A DNA stretch of 64,000 nucleotides, taken from an uncultured Synechococcus sp. (GTDB lineage Bacteria > Cyanobacteriota > Cyanobacteriia > Phormidesmidales > Phormidesmidaceae). Under the pieces are notes generated by a model. The model was not told the DNA's origin. It saw nothing but the letters and a program-made list of their open reading frames with translations, and did no database searches. Below, one piece after another: positions 10,251 through 19,990 of the stretch. The stretch lies in contig CALDSK010000144.1 in assembly GCA_937911865.1 (NCBI GenBank), positions 39,694 to 103,693 of the forward strand. The letters are read 5' to 3'. The first letter of the stretch is position 1. Every line of letters starts with the position of its first letter. The position numbers and the translations under genes were made by a program.

Positions 10251-11414
10251 ATGCCGACCGAAAAGAGACTGTCCATATTTATTGCACATCCGTCTGACTT
10301 GCTAACCAATTGCCAGCCTCATGGAGATGGTTTAGTTGCCTACGAATTCATCAACAGGCTGGCTGAAAGAGGGCATCATTTATACGTAATGGCTGACAAA
10401 ATAGCGCTATCAGACCAGCCACACCACAACGTCAAGCTGTATCCTGCCAATATAAAATCAGAAAATATTTTAGTTAGACGTATCTCATATCTTGCTCAAC
10501 TAAGAAAAACATTTAAACAAGTTCTTGCCGAGCATGACATTGACATTATTCATCAGCTCAATCCTGTTGTCCCAGGCATTACGCTAGCTTTAACAGGTCT
10601 TGAGCAAAGCAGACCTGTTGTATTAGGCCCTATCGTCTCGAAAGATCCTGCCCCTTCAGGCAATGCAGTCCGCGAAAGCAAGAAACTTTCCAAAAAAGCT
10701 CTACTGTCCTTGCAGCAAATGCAAGCATCGACCTTACTTGCGGTCACCCCAGCAGCCGACAATCGCTTGTTTTTATCTAAGTCAGCTGCCCGTAAAATGT
10801 TCTACATAACCCATGGCATTGATGCCAATCTGTTCAATACCGCGAGTACAGACAGCTTCGATACTACAGCACCTAAAATCCTTTTCATTGGAAAGGTCAC
10901 TTACTACAAAGGAATTTTTGTTCTGCTAGAGGCATTCGAGAAAATCCTTCAGTTTTGTCCTTCTTGCCAGCTGTCAATCGCCGGCAGCTTCCAGAAAGAT
11001 GCAGATGAGGTCAGAGCGAGGATTGACGGTATGGCCTGTAAGTCTCAGATTAGTTTGCTGGGCGTGGTCCCTAGAGACGACATTCCTGAGCTCATACAAG
11101 CGTCTAGCGTCGTCTGTGTTCCGTCCTTCTATGAACCCTTTGGCATGGTTGCACTCGAAGCAATGGCCTGTGGGATACCAGTAGGGGGTAGTGACTGCGG
11201 CGGGTTGCATTACCTCATTCCTGAAGAGGGGGGGCAATTAGTCCAGCCTAAAGAGCCGGGGGAACTAGCTGAAGCGCTACTTAAAATTGTTCAATCACCA
11301 GATCTTCAGCAAAAAATGGGCCACTACAACCGCACTCTAGTTGAAAAGGAATACGACTGGAAGGAGGTGATTAATAAGCTAGAAAATGCTTACTACAGCT
11401 CTATTGCTGAATAG
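10251..11414 (+). CDS. Glycosyltransferase family 4
   Basis: GT-B fold transferase of 387 residues. The acceptor half has FIAHPSDLLTNCQPHGDGLV near the N-terminus. The donor half has FIGKVTYYKGIFVLLEAFEK and the EX7E motif in YEPFGMVALEAMACGIPV. It probably adds one sugar of the repeat unit on the cytoplasmic face. It is separated by 79 nt from the polymerase and by about 100 nt from the next gene, all on one strand. No membrane segment is present. Confidence 0.88.
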   Translation: MPTEKRLSIFIAHPSDLLTNCQPHGDGLVAYEFINRLAERGHHLYVMADKIALSDQPHHNVKLYPANIKSENILVRRISYLAQLRKTFKQVLAEHDIDIIHQLNPVVPGITLALTGLEQSRPVVLGPIVSKDPAPSGNAVRESKKLSKKALLSLQQMQASTLLAVTPAADNRLFLSKSAARKMFYITHGIDANLFNTASTDSFDTTAPKILFIGKVTYYKGIFVLLEAFEKILQFCPSCQLSIAGSFQKDADEVRARIDGMACKSQISLLGVVPRDDIPELIQASSVVCVPSFYEPFGMVALEAMACGIPVGGSDCGGLHYLIPEEGGQLVQPKEPGELAEALLKIVQSPDLQQKMGHYNRTLVEKEYDWKEVINKLENAYYSSIAE

Positions 11415-11518
11415 GACTCTCCCTTGTAAGACGTTACAGCGGATGTCTTCGTCATGCTGTTTGGAGAAAGGGTACATCTCATATATTTTCAATATCAAAC
11501 CCATCTTATAAAACGCAA

Positions 11519-12622
11519 ATGAAATTGGATGATCTAAGCAAGGATGACCTAAGCAAGGATGACCTAAACAAGAATGCAACGAAAACGCCAGATAGCGATG
11601 ACAGCAGGTCAAACGATCTTAAAGAGGACCCTCTGCTATCGATTTGTATCACCACTCGAAATCGCCCTCAAGAGCTGATTAAATGCTTAAACTCTATTAG
11701 CAAGCTAAGGGGTATTAATTTTGAGGTGGTTGTGAGCGATGACGCTTCTGACAAGCCTGTTTTTTCACAGATTATTGACGCAGTGGCTCCAAGCGTAATT
11801 GCAAAAGCTAGATTAATCCGATTTGAAGAGAATATAGGACTCATCGCAGCCAGGAACGAACTAGCCAAGCTAGCCCGCTCCCCCTACATTCTTTCCTTAG
11901 ATGATGATGCGATATTATACAAACCTGATGTAATCTACAAAGCGATCAAGATCTTGGAGCGAGACAGTGCAATTGGCGCGATCGCACTAACGCAGTCCGG
12001 AGAAGATGGCACCCTACTTCCAAAGGGCAAACAGCCAGCACCCGTCGATTATCCCTGCATCGCCTGTAGCTATATTGGCTTTGGACATATTATCCGGCGA
12101 GATTTGTTTCTTTCGCTGGGTGGCTATCGCAGCATTTTTTGGTATGGATACGAGGAAGCTGAATATGCTAAGAGAATGCTAGATCGGGGTTTTAACGTTT
12201 TGTTTCTGCCCGATGTTGGCATTATTCACTACCACTCTCCTATTGGCAGAAGTCAATTAAAACATATGCGCAATGGCTGCCGGAATAAGTGTCTCGCAGC
12301 TATATACAACGAACCTTTTTTGATGGCTGCGGCCAGCATTCCATCGAGGCTAGTTCACTATTTTGTGTCTCGTGGGAAGGTTTGCAAAGAACACAAAATC
12401 TCTGATGAGGGTGGGATGAGATGGATGGATCAAGAGATTAGTCAAAACTTCCTGGCTGTTTGGAGAGAGAGAAAAGCCTTGAAATGGACCACATATTTCC
12501 GCTGGTGGCAAATTCACAAGGACTATCCGCTCTATGAGCTATCACCACAAAATACATCGAAAAACGTCTCGGACAGCGTACCAGAAAGCATATCAACAGG
12601 GGTCTCGACTAAAGTCTCCTGA
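11519..12622 (+). CDS. Glycosyltransferase family 2
   Basis: GT-A inverting transferase of 367 residues. It has the opening LSICITTRNRPQELIKCLNS, the nucleotide-binding VVVSDDASDK, and a DXD-type LSLDDDAILY that coordinates the metal and sugar nucleotide. GYEEAEYAKRMLDRG follows, as is usual in WcaA-like members. The first ~20 residues are a charged tandem repeat (DLSKD, 15-nt unit at 11529-11570), not part of the fold. The C-terminal tail is Ser/Thr-rich. The role is repeat-unit assembly; the sugar is unknown. Confidence 0.87.
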   Translation: MKLDDLSKDDLSKDDLNKNATKTPDSDDSRSNDLKEDPLLSICITTRNRPQELIKCLNSISKLRGINFEVVVSDDASDKPVFSQIIDAVAPSVIAKARLIRFEENIGLIAARNELAKLARSPYILSLDDDAILYKPDVIYKAIKILERDSAIGAIALTQSGEDGTLLPKGKQPAPVDYPCIACSYIGFGHIIRRDLFLSLGGYRSIFWYGYEEAEYAKRMLDRGFNVLFLPDVGIIHYHSPIGRSQLKHMRNGCRNKCLAAIYNEPFLMAAASIPSRLVHYFVSRGKVCKEHKISDEGGMRWMDQEISQNFLAVWRERKALKWTTYFRWWQIHKDYPLYELSPQNTSKNVSDSVPESISTGVSTKVS

Positions 12623-12643
12623 ATTTATAATTGGATAAGAACT

Positions 12644-13795
12644 ATGATTAAATCAAAGGAAAAGACAATTTTACTACCCGGGAAAGAGGTAAAACAAAAA
12701 CTCCATGACGCGCTTGCCTGCATTCCAGATATGGACGAGTGTGTACTGCTGGACTATCCAGATTATATTAATATTGGAGACCATTTAATCTGGCTAGGAA
12801 GTATCTCATATTTTTTAGAAGAGCGGGGAATTCAGATAAGCTACCTATCGAGTAGTGAAAAGTTCTCATCGGAAGCATTAGACAACAAATTAGATAGAAC
12901 ATCAGAGAAGACCGCTATTTTCTTGAATGGAGGCGGTAATCTTGGCGATATTTGGACACGTTCCCAAGCCTTTAGAGAAAAAATCATCCAGACATATACC
13001 GATCGCCCCATTGTCATTTTGCCTCAAACGGTGTTCTTTTCTAACGCTGAAAGCCTGAAGAAGACCGCTTTGATTTTCAACGCTCATCCTGATTTAACAA
13101 TCTTTATCAGAGACCATTACAGCTACGAAATCGCTATCAAACATTTCCATAAGTGCCAGGTTGTTTTGGCGCCTGACATGGCCTTTCAGCTGGTGGGCAA
13201 ACCCGAATTCAAAAGATCGCCCAGCGCAACCAAAGGAATTTTCTATATGCAGCGCCAGGACAGTGAAAAAAATCAGGCAATAGACCCTCATCAGCTTCCA
13301 TTGAAGAAGTTAACGGTCGGAGACTGGTCTTCTTACGAAAATAAGTGGGTAATGGGCGGCAGCCAGTCACGTTTGAAGCATTTCGCGGCCAACCTAATTA
13401 GAGGAGGGATTCAGCGAGGTCTGATGGCCCCACAAGAGTATCTTGCTCGTTCGCAGTGGTTGAAAAACGCTGACTTTAAGCAGAAGCTGATAGCAACAAC
13501 TGCCAGCGACCAGGCGAGTTCTCAATCCAATCTTCAGGCAAATCTTCAATCGCTGAGCTTTATCCACGCCGGTATTTATCAGTTTAATCAGTACGAGGCA
13601 GTCATCACCAATCGCTTACATGGACATATCTTATGCATACTCATGGGTATTCCCCATGTCTTTTTGCCCAATTCGTACTACAAAAACAAAGGCTTTTACG
13701 AAACCTGGACAAAAGACATCAAACTTTGCCAGTTCGTTGAAAGTGTTGAGGGGATAGAGCCGGCCTTAAGAGAGGTTTCTTGCGCTAACAGCTGA
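12644..13795 (+). CDS. Polysaccharide pyruvyl transferase
   Basis: Member of the CsaB/EpsO-type pyruvyl transferase family (383 aa), which transfers pyruvate from phosphoenolpyruvate onto a sugar as an acidic ketal. Visible marks are LLDYPDYINIGDHLIWLGS, FLNGGGNLGDIW, VILPQTVFFSN, FIRDHYSYEIA and the C-terminal VITNRLHGHILCILMGIPH. The product would be a negatively charged exopolysaccharide. It begins 21 nt after the GT2 gene, consistent with an operon. The enzyme could instead decorate a cell-wall polymer, but the locus context favours exopolysaccharide. Confidence 0.88.
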   Translation: MIKSKEKTILLPGKEVKQKLHDALACIPDMDECVLLDYPDYINIGDHLIWLGSISYFLEERGIQISYLSSSEKFSSEALDNKLDRTSEKTAIFLNGGGNLGDIWTRSQAFREKIIQTYTDRPIVILPQTVFFSNAESLKKTALIFNAHPDLTIFIRDHYSYEIAIKHFHKCQVVLAPDMAFQLVGKPEFKRSPSATKGIFYMQRQDSEKNQAIDPHQLPLKKLTVGDWSSYENKWVMGGSQSRLKHFAANLIRGGIQRGLMAPQEYLARSQWLKNADFKQKLIATTASDQASSQSNLQANLQSLSFIHAGIYQFNQYEAVITNRLHGHILCILMGIPHVFLPNSYYKNKGFYETWTKDIKLCQFVESVEGIEPALREVSCANS

Positions 13796-13860
13796 ATATA
13801 GCTAACAGAATAGTTGGCTGGATACTCACAGGTTCTATTATTGCCAAGGGAAAAAATGCG

Positions 13861-15003
13861 ATGGATAGTTTAGACGTCATAATAGTTCACGAGTTTAACG
13901 GCCAAAAATATTTTGAGGCGGTCTCAAAGCTACAGGAGTCTGGTGAGATCAACAGTCTTCGCTTCGTAGAGTCGAGTGTCTTTAAGCAGCTCATCCGAAA
14001 TCTTTTTCGAGATAGGCTATCTCTGGTATCCTCTATCAAACGAGCCGTTAGAAATGCATTTTTTAGGCTCCAGGTTCCTTCTATAAAAGAGAAAGTCATT
14101 ATTCTAGGCATTCCTCCCTGGGACTTTCGCATGTTGTGGTACGGCATGTTAGCTAAAAACAATTACTTTATCTATCACACATCATGGCCCAACTGGAATC
14201 TTGACACCGTTCCGCGTCAGTACGGCCCCTTCAATCCTTTTCTGCGGCGGCGGTGGCACCACGTGCTTCAATCCAACGCTGTTCAGATAGTGGGTGTGGC
14301 CTCAGAAGCGGCCAAGCGCGTTGACCAACACTTTTCAGAAGCTGAGGTCACAGTGATTCCTCACGTCGTCAGCGCTGAGTTTAGCAAGGTAGCCCCGACT
14401 CGGCTAGGTCGTTCTTTTGGCATTTTATTCGTCGGTGAATTAATCGAAAAAAAAGGAATAGGCCTATTAACTGAGCTAATAAAGAGATTGGCTGACTTAC
14501 CAACAGTCCACTTTGGAATTGTCGGAACAGGGCCGTTAACACCCTTAGTCAAGACCCTTGAAAAAAGCCCTAACGTTACTGTTTATGGAAAGGTAGGCAG
14601 CCGTGAGAAGCTAGCAGAGATTTACGCTCAGCATCATGTACTGGTTGTACCTTCGCAAAAAACGAAGCGTTGGGAGGAGCTATTTGGCATGGTGATTGTT
14701 GAAGCAATGTCTGTCGGGCTGCCGGTAGTCGCTTCAAACCATATCGGGCCGCGCTCTATTATCACCAGCCAAGAAGATGGTTTCTTAGTCTCTGAGAATT
14801 CAATAGATGAGTTCGTACAGGCTATCCAATCTCTCAATGAGAACTCAGATACGTGGAAGACTCTATCTCATAACGCTCAAACGAAAGCTGGCAGCTACTC
14901 GCTAGAGGCTGTTTCAGCGCAGTGGCTGACGCTACTGTCGTCGCGACAGAAGCTAACGGAAGTTGATTCAGCGTCTCAGGCTTACTCTCAAAGTACGTTA
15001 TAA
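13861..15003 (+). CDS. Glycosyltransferase family 4
   Basis: GT-B transferase of 380 residues. The donor half shows ILFVGELIEKKGIGLLTELI, FGIVGTGPL and ELFGMVIVEAMSVGLPVVAS, which contains the EX7E pair. The N-terminal half (HEFNGQKYFEAVSKL; GIPPWDFRMLWYGML) is divergent and lacks the usual GG-rich acceptor loop, so the acceptor is probably unusual. Its stop codon precedes the GTG of the next glycosyltransferase by only 4 nt. Confidence 0.83.
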   Translation: MDSLDVIIVHEFNGQKYFEAVSKLQESGEINSLRFVESSVFKQLIRNLFRDRLSLVSSIKRAVRNAFFRLQVPSIKEKVIILGIPPWDFRMLWYGMLAKNNYFIYHTSWPNWNLDTVPRQYGPFNPFLRRRWHHVLQSNAVQIVGVASEAAKRVDQHFSEAEVTVIPHVVSAEFSKVAPTRLGRSFGILFVGELIEKKGIGLLTELIKRLADLPTVHFGIVGTGPLTPLVKTLEKSPNVTVYGKVGSREKLAEIYAQHHVLVVPSQKTKRWEELFGMVIVEAMSVGLPVVASNHIGPRSIITSQEDGFLVSENSIDEFVQAIQSLNENSDTWKTLSHNAQTKAGSYSLEAVSAQWLTLLSSRQKLTEVDSASQAYSQSTL

Positions 15004-15007
15004 ACCT

Positions 15008-16213
15008 GTGAAAATCTTATTTTTAGATCAAAGTGGAAAGTTGGGCGGTGCCGAACTTTGCTTAGCCGATATTGTTCATCCCTTTAAGGCGAATAGCCTG
15101 GTAGGCGTCTTCTCTGAAGGGACGTTTCCTGACTACTTACGCCAGCGCAATATCCCTGTCAAAATTCTGACAGATCAAACGTTGGATGTTCAAAAATCAA
15201 GTGGTCTCCTAGCAGGACTCAAAAGTATTCGTCAGCTACTTCCACTGATTGGGAACGTCATCCGACTCAGTCGGCAGTATGACGTGATCTATACCAATAC
15301 CCAGAAGGCTTTGGTAGTGGGTGCGATCGCAAGTCTCTTCAGCCGCCGGCCCCTGGTATATCATCTCCACGACATCATCTCTCCCGACCACTTTAGCGCC
15401 ACCAATCGCCGCATTATCGTAACGCTAGCCAACCGGGCGACTCTCATCATTGCCAACTCTCAATCTAGCCGAGAGGCCTTTGTGCAAGCAGGCGGAAGCC
15501 CCAACAACCTGCGTGTTGTTTATAATGGCTTTCACCTAGATCGCTACGCCGAGCACGTTAAGCGTGCAAAAGCAGAAGAGAAAGAGATTTTTCGCAACCA
15601 GATAGCTTCTACCTTCATCGCGTCTAAAACGGGTATAGAAAACAACATACGTCCGTTTATCGTAGGCCATTTTAGCCGCCTCGCTCCCTGGAAAGGGCAG
15701 CATGTACTCATAGAGGCCCTTCAACATTGTTCAGATGACGTAGTGGTCTTATTTGTAGGCGATGCCTTGTTCGGAGAAGAAGACTATGTTCAACAGCTCC
15801 ACCAGCAGGTTAAACAGCTCAAATTAGAGCGTCGAGTTAGATTTTTAAGCTTTCGCTCTGACGTTCCTCAGCTGATGATGGCCTGTGATTTGGTCGCACA
15901 TACGTCTACCGCACCTGAGCCCTTTGGGCGCGTGATTGTTGAGGCAATGCTGTGTGAAACACCCGTGATGGCGGCCGCAGCAGGCGGTGCCGCAGAGATT
16001 GTAGAGCCCGGCCAAACGGGTTGGCTGACGCCGCCAGAAGACGCCTGTCAGCTAGCAGACACCATCATGAACATTTACCATCAGCCAGCTTTAGCCCAAA
16101 AAGTCGCCGAACAAGGAAAAGCAATGGCTCAACGCCGGTTTGATGTTAGGGCAACCAACGCTCAAATTCATCAACTCCTTCAAGCAGTATTATCAGCCGG
16201 AAAAGCCCACTAA
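15008..16213 (+). CDS. Glycosyltransferase family 4
   Basis: GT-B transferase of about 401 residues. I place the start at the GTG encoding V-KILFLDQSGKLGGAE, because this matches the usual family N-terminus; an in-frame upstream ATG at 14963 would overlap the previous gene by 41 nt. Motifs: GGAELCLADIV, IANSQSSREAF, GHFSRLAPWKGQHVLIEAL, and the EX7E segment EPFGRVIVEAMLCETPV followed by a Gly/Ala-rich loop. It is the last gene of the plus-strand polysaccharide block and converges on a GNAT gene 9 nt further on. Confidence 0.87.
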   Translation: MKILFLDQSGKLGGAELCLADIVHPFKANSLVGVFSEGTFPDYLRQRNIPVKILTDQTLDVQKSSGLLAGLKSIRQLLPLIGNVIRLSRQYDVIYTNTQKALVVGAIASLFSRRPLVYHLHDIISPDHFSATNRRIIVTLANRATLIIANSQSSREAFVQAGGSPNNLRVVYNGFHLDRYAEHVKRAKAEEKEIFRNQIASTFIASKTGIENNIRPFIVGHFSRLAPWKGQHVLIEALQHCSDDVVVLFVGDALFGEEDYVQQLHQQVKQLKLERRVRFLSFRSDVPQLMMACDLVAHTSTAPEPFGRVIVEAMLCETPVMAAAAGGAAEIVEPGQTGWLTPPEDACQLADTIMNIYHQPALAQKVAEQGKAMAQRRFDVRATNAQIHQLLQAVLSAGKAH

Positions 16214-16222
16214 GAAAAACCG

Positions 16223-16768
16223 CTAAACAGAACGACTCTCTTTCACAGGTCGCTGAAAAATTAAATCTGTTTGATGGTCACTGCCCAGCACAAAAGGATG
16301 GGCACCCACTTGCTTAAAGCCCCAGCGTTTGTAGAATGCGATCGCCCGGTAATTATGCTCCCAAACCCCTAGCCAAAGCGTATCGTACGCCAACTCAGCT
16401 GACTTTGCTATGGCAGCTTTCATCAGCACTGAGCCAAATCCCTGACGCAGTACAGACTTATCCACATACAACCGCTCTAGCTCTATAGGGAGATCGCCCC
16501 TCACGCTCGGCTCTACAGTGCCTATACGGAGCTTGGTATAGCCGTAGGGCAGAGTTTCTCCGTCGGGAAACAGCAGTAGAAATATGTTGTTGGGATCCGA
16601 CAGTTCAGAGCGCGTACGCGCTAGCGAAAAAGCGGTTTGTAAATACGCCTCCATATCAGCTGGCTGAGATCCTTCGGTAAAAGTATCGCGAAAGGTTCGA
16701 ATAGCTAGGGCGCGCAGGCTGGAAGCCTCTACAATCTGGGCCGGGCGAATAGTAAAGAGAGCCGTCAT
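16223..16768 (-). CDS. GNAT-family N-acetyltransferase
   Basis: Acetyl-CoA-dependent acetyltransferase of 181 residues. It begins with FTIRPAQIVEASSLRALA and has the core LERLYVDKSVLRQGFGSVLM, whose R/Q-x-x-G-x-G/S loop binds the CoA pyrophosphate. LGVWEHNYRAIAFYKRWGF is the β5-α4 signature. The substrate is unknown; the YTKLRIGTVEPSV segment is seen in amine- or amino-acid-modifying members. It lies 25 nt downstream of the AAA ATPase gene and may be co-transcribed with it. Confidence 0.85.
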   Translation of the reverse strand: MTALFTIRPAQIVEASSLRALAIRTFRDTFTEGSQPADMEAYLQTAFSLARTRSELSDPNNIFLLLFPDGETLPYGYTKLRIGTVEPSVRGDLPIELERLYVDKSVLRQGFGSVLMKAAIAKSAELAYDTLWLGVWEHNYRAIAFYKRWGFKQVGAHPFVLGSDHQTDLIFQRPVKESRSV

Positions 16769-16793
16769 AGTTGTCGTCTAATTCACAGATGTT

Positions 16794-17879
16794 CTATTGA
16801 GCGCTTTGCGCAGCCTGAGCTGAATTGATTGCCTTATAAATTTCGGCCAGCGAATACCTCTTCTTGTTAGCATTCGGCAATGCTTGGTCGATATCAACAA
16901 CAGGCATTTCTCTCGCTTTACACAGCTTGTCTGAGAGCATCTGCGCCTCTTCTAACACTAGCTTTTGAAAGCTAACCCTGGCAAAGCACCGACCCGGGCG
17001 AATCAAAGCATCGTCTAAATCACTCACGTTGGGAAGGTTGGTTGAGAAAATTATTTTTCGGCCTTGCGATCGCACCACCCCGTCCGCAATCGACAAAAAC
17101 CGATGCAAATGCTCATTGCCATGCGCCCTTGGCTTCAGCAAGTGATCCGCATCTTCAATCACAAATGCATCGTCCCACCCGGTGATAAATTTCACAAAAA
17201 TCTCATCGCTTTCTAGCGCCCGCATATCCCCGGTATATAGCGCCCGCGCCTTGTCTTTTTTCTGACGAGAGATCTCTCCTAAAATCGCTCGAATCAGCCG
17301 CGTTTTACCCGCACCCGGCAATCCTTGCAAAACCAGCACGCTCTCATCCGCCTTCAGATAGCGTTCAATAAAACGAGAAACGCCCTCTTTCAAACAAGGA
17401 TACGCCTCATCATAAAGCGTATCGTTTGCCAGCTCTTCTATTTCCGCGCTGGCCAGCTCTCGCTTTGAGGTCAAAAAATTCCAATTGATCGAGAACATCG
17501 GCTCTATAATCCGCACCGGCTCAATATGGTTTAGCAGCGCGGCTTCTGCCGCTTCTGCCTGGGCAATTCCAGCAGCCCACACGTTAAAAAAGCAAGAGCT
17601 GTAGTCCCCGCTACGGCCACCGCTTGCAGAAACAAAGAAACTTTCTGCATCTAAAATCATTGAGTTAGCGTTCAGCCGCTGCGCGTTCCAGGTCGGATCG
17701 AGTGCAATTTTATCAAACAGCGTCTGTAGATCCATCCGCGCCGCAAATCTAAGCTCGCGGTGGATCGGATAGCGTGAGATCCCCTCATTGATAGCGTCAG
17801 CAAAACGTGACTTTATAACCAGCTGAGAAAAGTTCCAGGTATCGTGATTCAGCCCAGAGGTAAATTTCAAATCAGACAT
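16794..17879 (-). CDS. AAA-family ATPase
   Basis: Cytosolic AAA ATPase (361 aa). Walker A is LQGLPGAGKTRLI (residues ~183-195), Walker B is FVIEDADHLL, sensor 1 is IIFSTNLPN, and the second region of homology LIRPGRCF supplies an arginine-finger-like Arg. The N-terminal ~150 residues resemble no domain I can name (LNHDTWNFSQLVIKS). Close matches are often annotated simply as AAA proteins; the overall layout recalls single-domain phage-like or Ycf46-like ATPases, but the function is unknown. It follows a histidine kinase on the same strand, 117 nt away. Confidence 0.75.
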   Translation of the reverse strand: MSDLKFTSGLNHDTWNFSQLVIKSRFADAINEGISRYPIHRELRFAARMDLQTLFDKIALDPTWNAQRLNANSMILDAESFFVSASGGRSGDYSSCFFNVWAAGIAQAEAAEAALLNHIEPVRIIEPMFSINWNFLTSKRELASAEIEELANDTLYDEAYPCLKEGVSRFIERYLKADESVLVLQGLPGAGKTRLIRAILGEISRQKKDKARALYTGDMRALESDEIFVKFITGWDDAFVIEDADHLLKPRAHGNEHLHRFLSIADGVVRSQGRKIIFSTNLPNVSDLDDALIRPGRCFARVSFQKLVLEEAQMLSDKLCKAREMPVVDIDQALPNANKKRYSLAEIYKAINSAQAAQSAQ

Positions 17880-17996
17880 ACATCAGCGAATATTTGTGCG
17901 ATCTTAGTTGTAACCGATCAAGATTGCGATGAGTAGAGATCGCCGCACCCTTCTAGCGCATTCTATTACCGGCTATTTACGGATTTACAACACGAT

Positions 17997-19271
17997 TTAC
18001 GACAGCTCTAGGGTCATCGGCAGAAAGATAGTAAAGGTAGAGCCCTGACCTAGCGTCGACTCTAGCTTGATTTCGCCCTGTAATAGCTGCACCAGCTTGC
18101 GGACAATCGTTAGCCCTAAACCGCTGCTCTCAGGGAGCGTTTCTTTACCCGCTTGAAAATAGGGCTCAAATATTTTTGACTGCATTTCTTCACTGATACC
18201 TTGGCCGGTATCACACACGACGAGTGCCCACCGCTTTGACGCGCTATCAGCCGCCACAGGGTCAGTAACAATATAGCTAGCAATCGTCACATTTCCCCTG
18301 TCGGTATAGCGAATAGCATTGCTCACCAGGTTAGTCAAGATTTGCTGCAAGCGCAGGCTATCGGTCATTACCTGCTTTGGCCCCTGCTCACAGTTCATCG
18401 CCAGCTCGATATTTTTACGTTCGATACTAGGCTCTAAAGCTTCCATGACCGTTTTAATCAGAGGGCGCAGTTGAACAGACTCCACCGTCAACGTCAGCTG
18501 TTCAGAATCGGCTCGGGCAACTTCTAACGTGTTGTTAATTAACCTTAGTAGCTGCCGGCCGTTATCTAGTATGCGCTCCATCTGTTTCATTTCCATCGGC
18601 TTAGCAATATCTTTTGCTAGCTGCTTTTGCTGTTTCCTCAGCAAAATAGAAGAAAAACTAATGATGGAGTTAAGCGGATTTTTTAGCTCATGCGCTAGAT
18701 GTGAGAGACTGTCTTTTTGAGTTTGAACAAGCCTGGTAAGCTCTTGATTAGTCAGTAACAGCTGAGCATGCATTTTCTCTAGCACTGATAACCGACGAGA
18801 CATGTAGCTCTCGACCGATATTAACACCACCCTATCGAGCACGCTATCAATGTGACGGACAGCGCTCAGAGCTTCTTTAACAGATCCTGTAACGAGCTCT
18901 GGCTCTAGCGCCAAAATAACAACATTTCGTAGCACTCGGTATTCACGAATCACTTCAGATAGATGGAAACCTTGTTCAGCACGCACCGCACCGTGCTCTA
19001 AAGCATCTTCTTTGACTTCTTGTTCTTCATCTGCAAAGGCAGCTGTTAGCAAAGTAGCAACAGACTCTAAGACATCGGGCAGTCCATTGTGAATTGCCGC
19101 ATAGGTTAATCCCTTGACGCTATCAATTTCAACATCTGCACTGACAGCATCAACCCAGATATCGACAACGTCATCTAACTTATCTAGCAGGGCCTGTCCA
19201 AGGTCTTTCATGATCGTTTCACAAGGCGGCTCAGCAGAGTAATCTACACCAGTTGCAGAGAACCACAGCAC
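17997..19271 (-). CDS. Soluble sensor histidine kinase with RsbRD-like N-terminal domain
   Basis: Hybrid-free histidine kinase of 424 residues, with no membrane segment. An all-helical N-terminal domain (DLGQALLDKLDDVVDIWVDA to about residue 165) resembles the RsbR/D N-terminal sensor region. HisKA follows with LAHELKNPLNSIISFSS (phospho-His). The HATPase has NLVSNAIRYTD, CDTGQGISEEMQSKIFEPYF and SSGLGLTIVRKLV. The start may be the GTG at 19271 or the ATG at 19211 that begins MKDLGQALL; the latter fits the domain better. No response regulator gene is adjacent, so it is an orphan here. Confidence 0.87.
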   Translation of the reverse strand: MLWFSATGVDYSAEPPCETIMKDLGQALLDKLDDVVDIWVDAVSADVEIDSVKGLTYAAIHNGLPDVLESVATLLTAAFADEEQEVKEDALEHGAVRAEQGFHLSEVIREYRVLRNVVILALEPELVTGSVKEALSAVRHIDSVLDRVVLISVESYMSRRLSVLEKMHAQLLLTNQELTRLVQTQKDSLSHLAHELKNPLNSIISFSSILLRKQQKQLAKDIAKPMEMKQMERILDNGRQLLRLINNTLEVARADSEQLTLTVESVQLRPLIKTVMEALEPSIERKNIELAMNCEQGPKQVMTDSLRLQQILTNLVSNAIRYTDRGNVTIASYIVTDPVAADSASKRWALVVCDTGQGISEEMQSKIFEPYFQAGKETLPESSGLGLTIVRKLVQLLQGEIKLESTLGQGSTFTIFLPMTLELS

Positions 19272-19506
19272 TACTTAGCCTAACAGGCATTGCCAGTTTG
19301 CAAAACTTTAAATAACATCCTGATACATTCGCTACTTTTCACGCATACCAGACAAAAGAAACGCTTTACAGATGCCTTTAGCTACCCTCGTATAAACGAA
19401 CTGCAAGCCTTAAAACTGTACAGTCTAGTCTTTTTATCTTCGACGATTTCGCGACTTCTCAGCTAGAACACTCGTCAATACCCTTGTCGAAAGTCCCCGT
19501 TAAAGC

Positions 19507-19839
19507 TTAGTTTTCGACAGCTTTCTGAGGGTCTATCTCTTCTATATGCTTCATTTCCATGCCTTCGTGCCCTTCGTGATTCATCAAACTCATACTGGAA
19601 GGGCCCATCGCCATAACGCCCATCGATACGGCACCAGCAACCACTACGCCCATCGAAACCAGGCCAGCAGAGATTACGCCCATAGAGATCACGCCAATCG
19701 AGATAATGCCATGAGAAATAATGCCAATTGAAACTACGCCGTGAGAGGTCACCCCTATAGCAACGAAGCCATGTGCACCCATACCAATAGAAACAAGCTT
19801 CTTTTTCTCTTTCGTCTGCTGTGGCGAGTAGTCTGTCAT
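19507..19839 (-). CDS. Small Gly/Ser pentad-repeat protein with His/Met-rich tail
   Basis: A 110-residue protein of unknown function. After a short charged N-terminus, residues ~18-85 are built from about 13 five-residue units with Gly first and mostly Ser fourth (GVVSI, GIISH, GIISI, GVISM, GLVSM). This hydrophobic pattern suggests a small solenoid or a membrane-associated β-structure. The C-terminus is rich in His, Met and Glu (NHEGHEGMEMKHIEE), which could bind a soft metal such as copper. Two overlapping frames are also long here, a by-product of the repeat. I judge this frame to be the gene because its pattern is regular and it starts with ATG. Confidence 0.6.
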   Translation of the reverse strand: MTDYSPQQTKEKKKLVSIGMGAHGFVAIGVTSHGVVSIGIISHGIISIGVISMGVISAGLVSMGVVVAGAVSMGVMAMGPSSMSLMNHEGHEGMEMKHIEEIDPQKAVEN

Positions 19840-19990
19840 AAATCAAACGATGGGTAGGATCTTCAAAAGTTCGGATTTTGGCAGAGCCTTATGATATTAG
19901 TGTGTTTTGCTAGAAAAAACAAAAGACAGCTTGTCAACATCGCAGGTATTTTTGACGAAATAGGCTGTTTACTGACAGTTTTAGCCTCTA

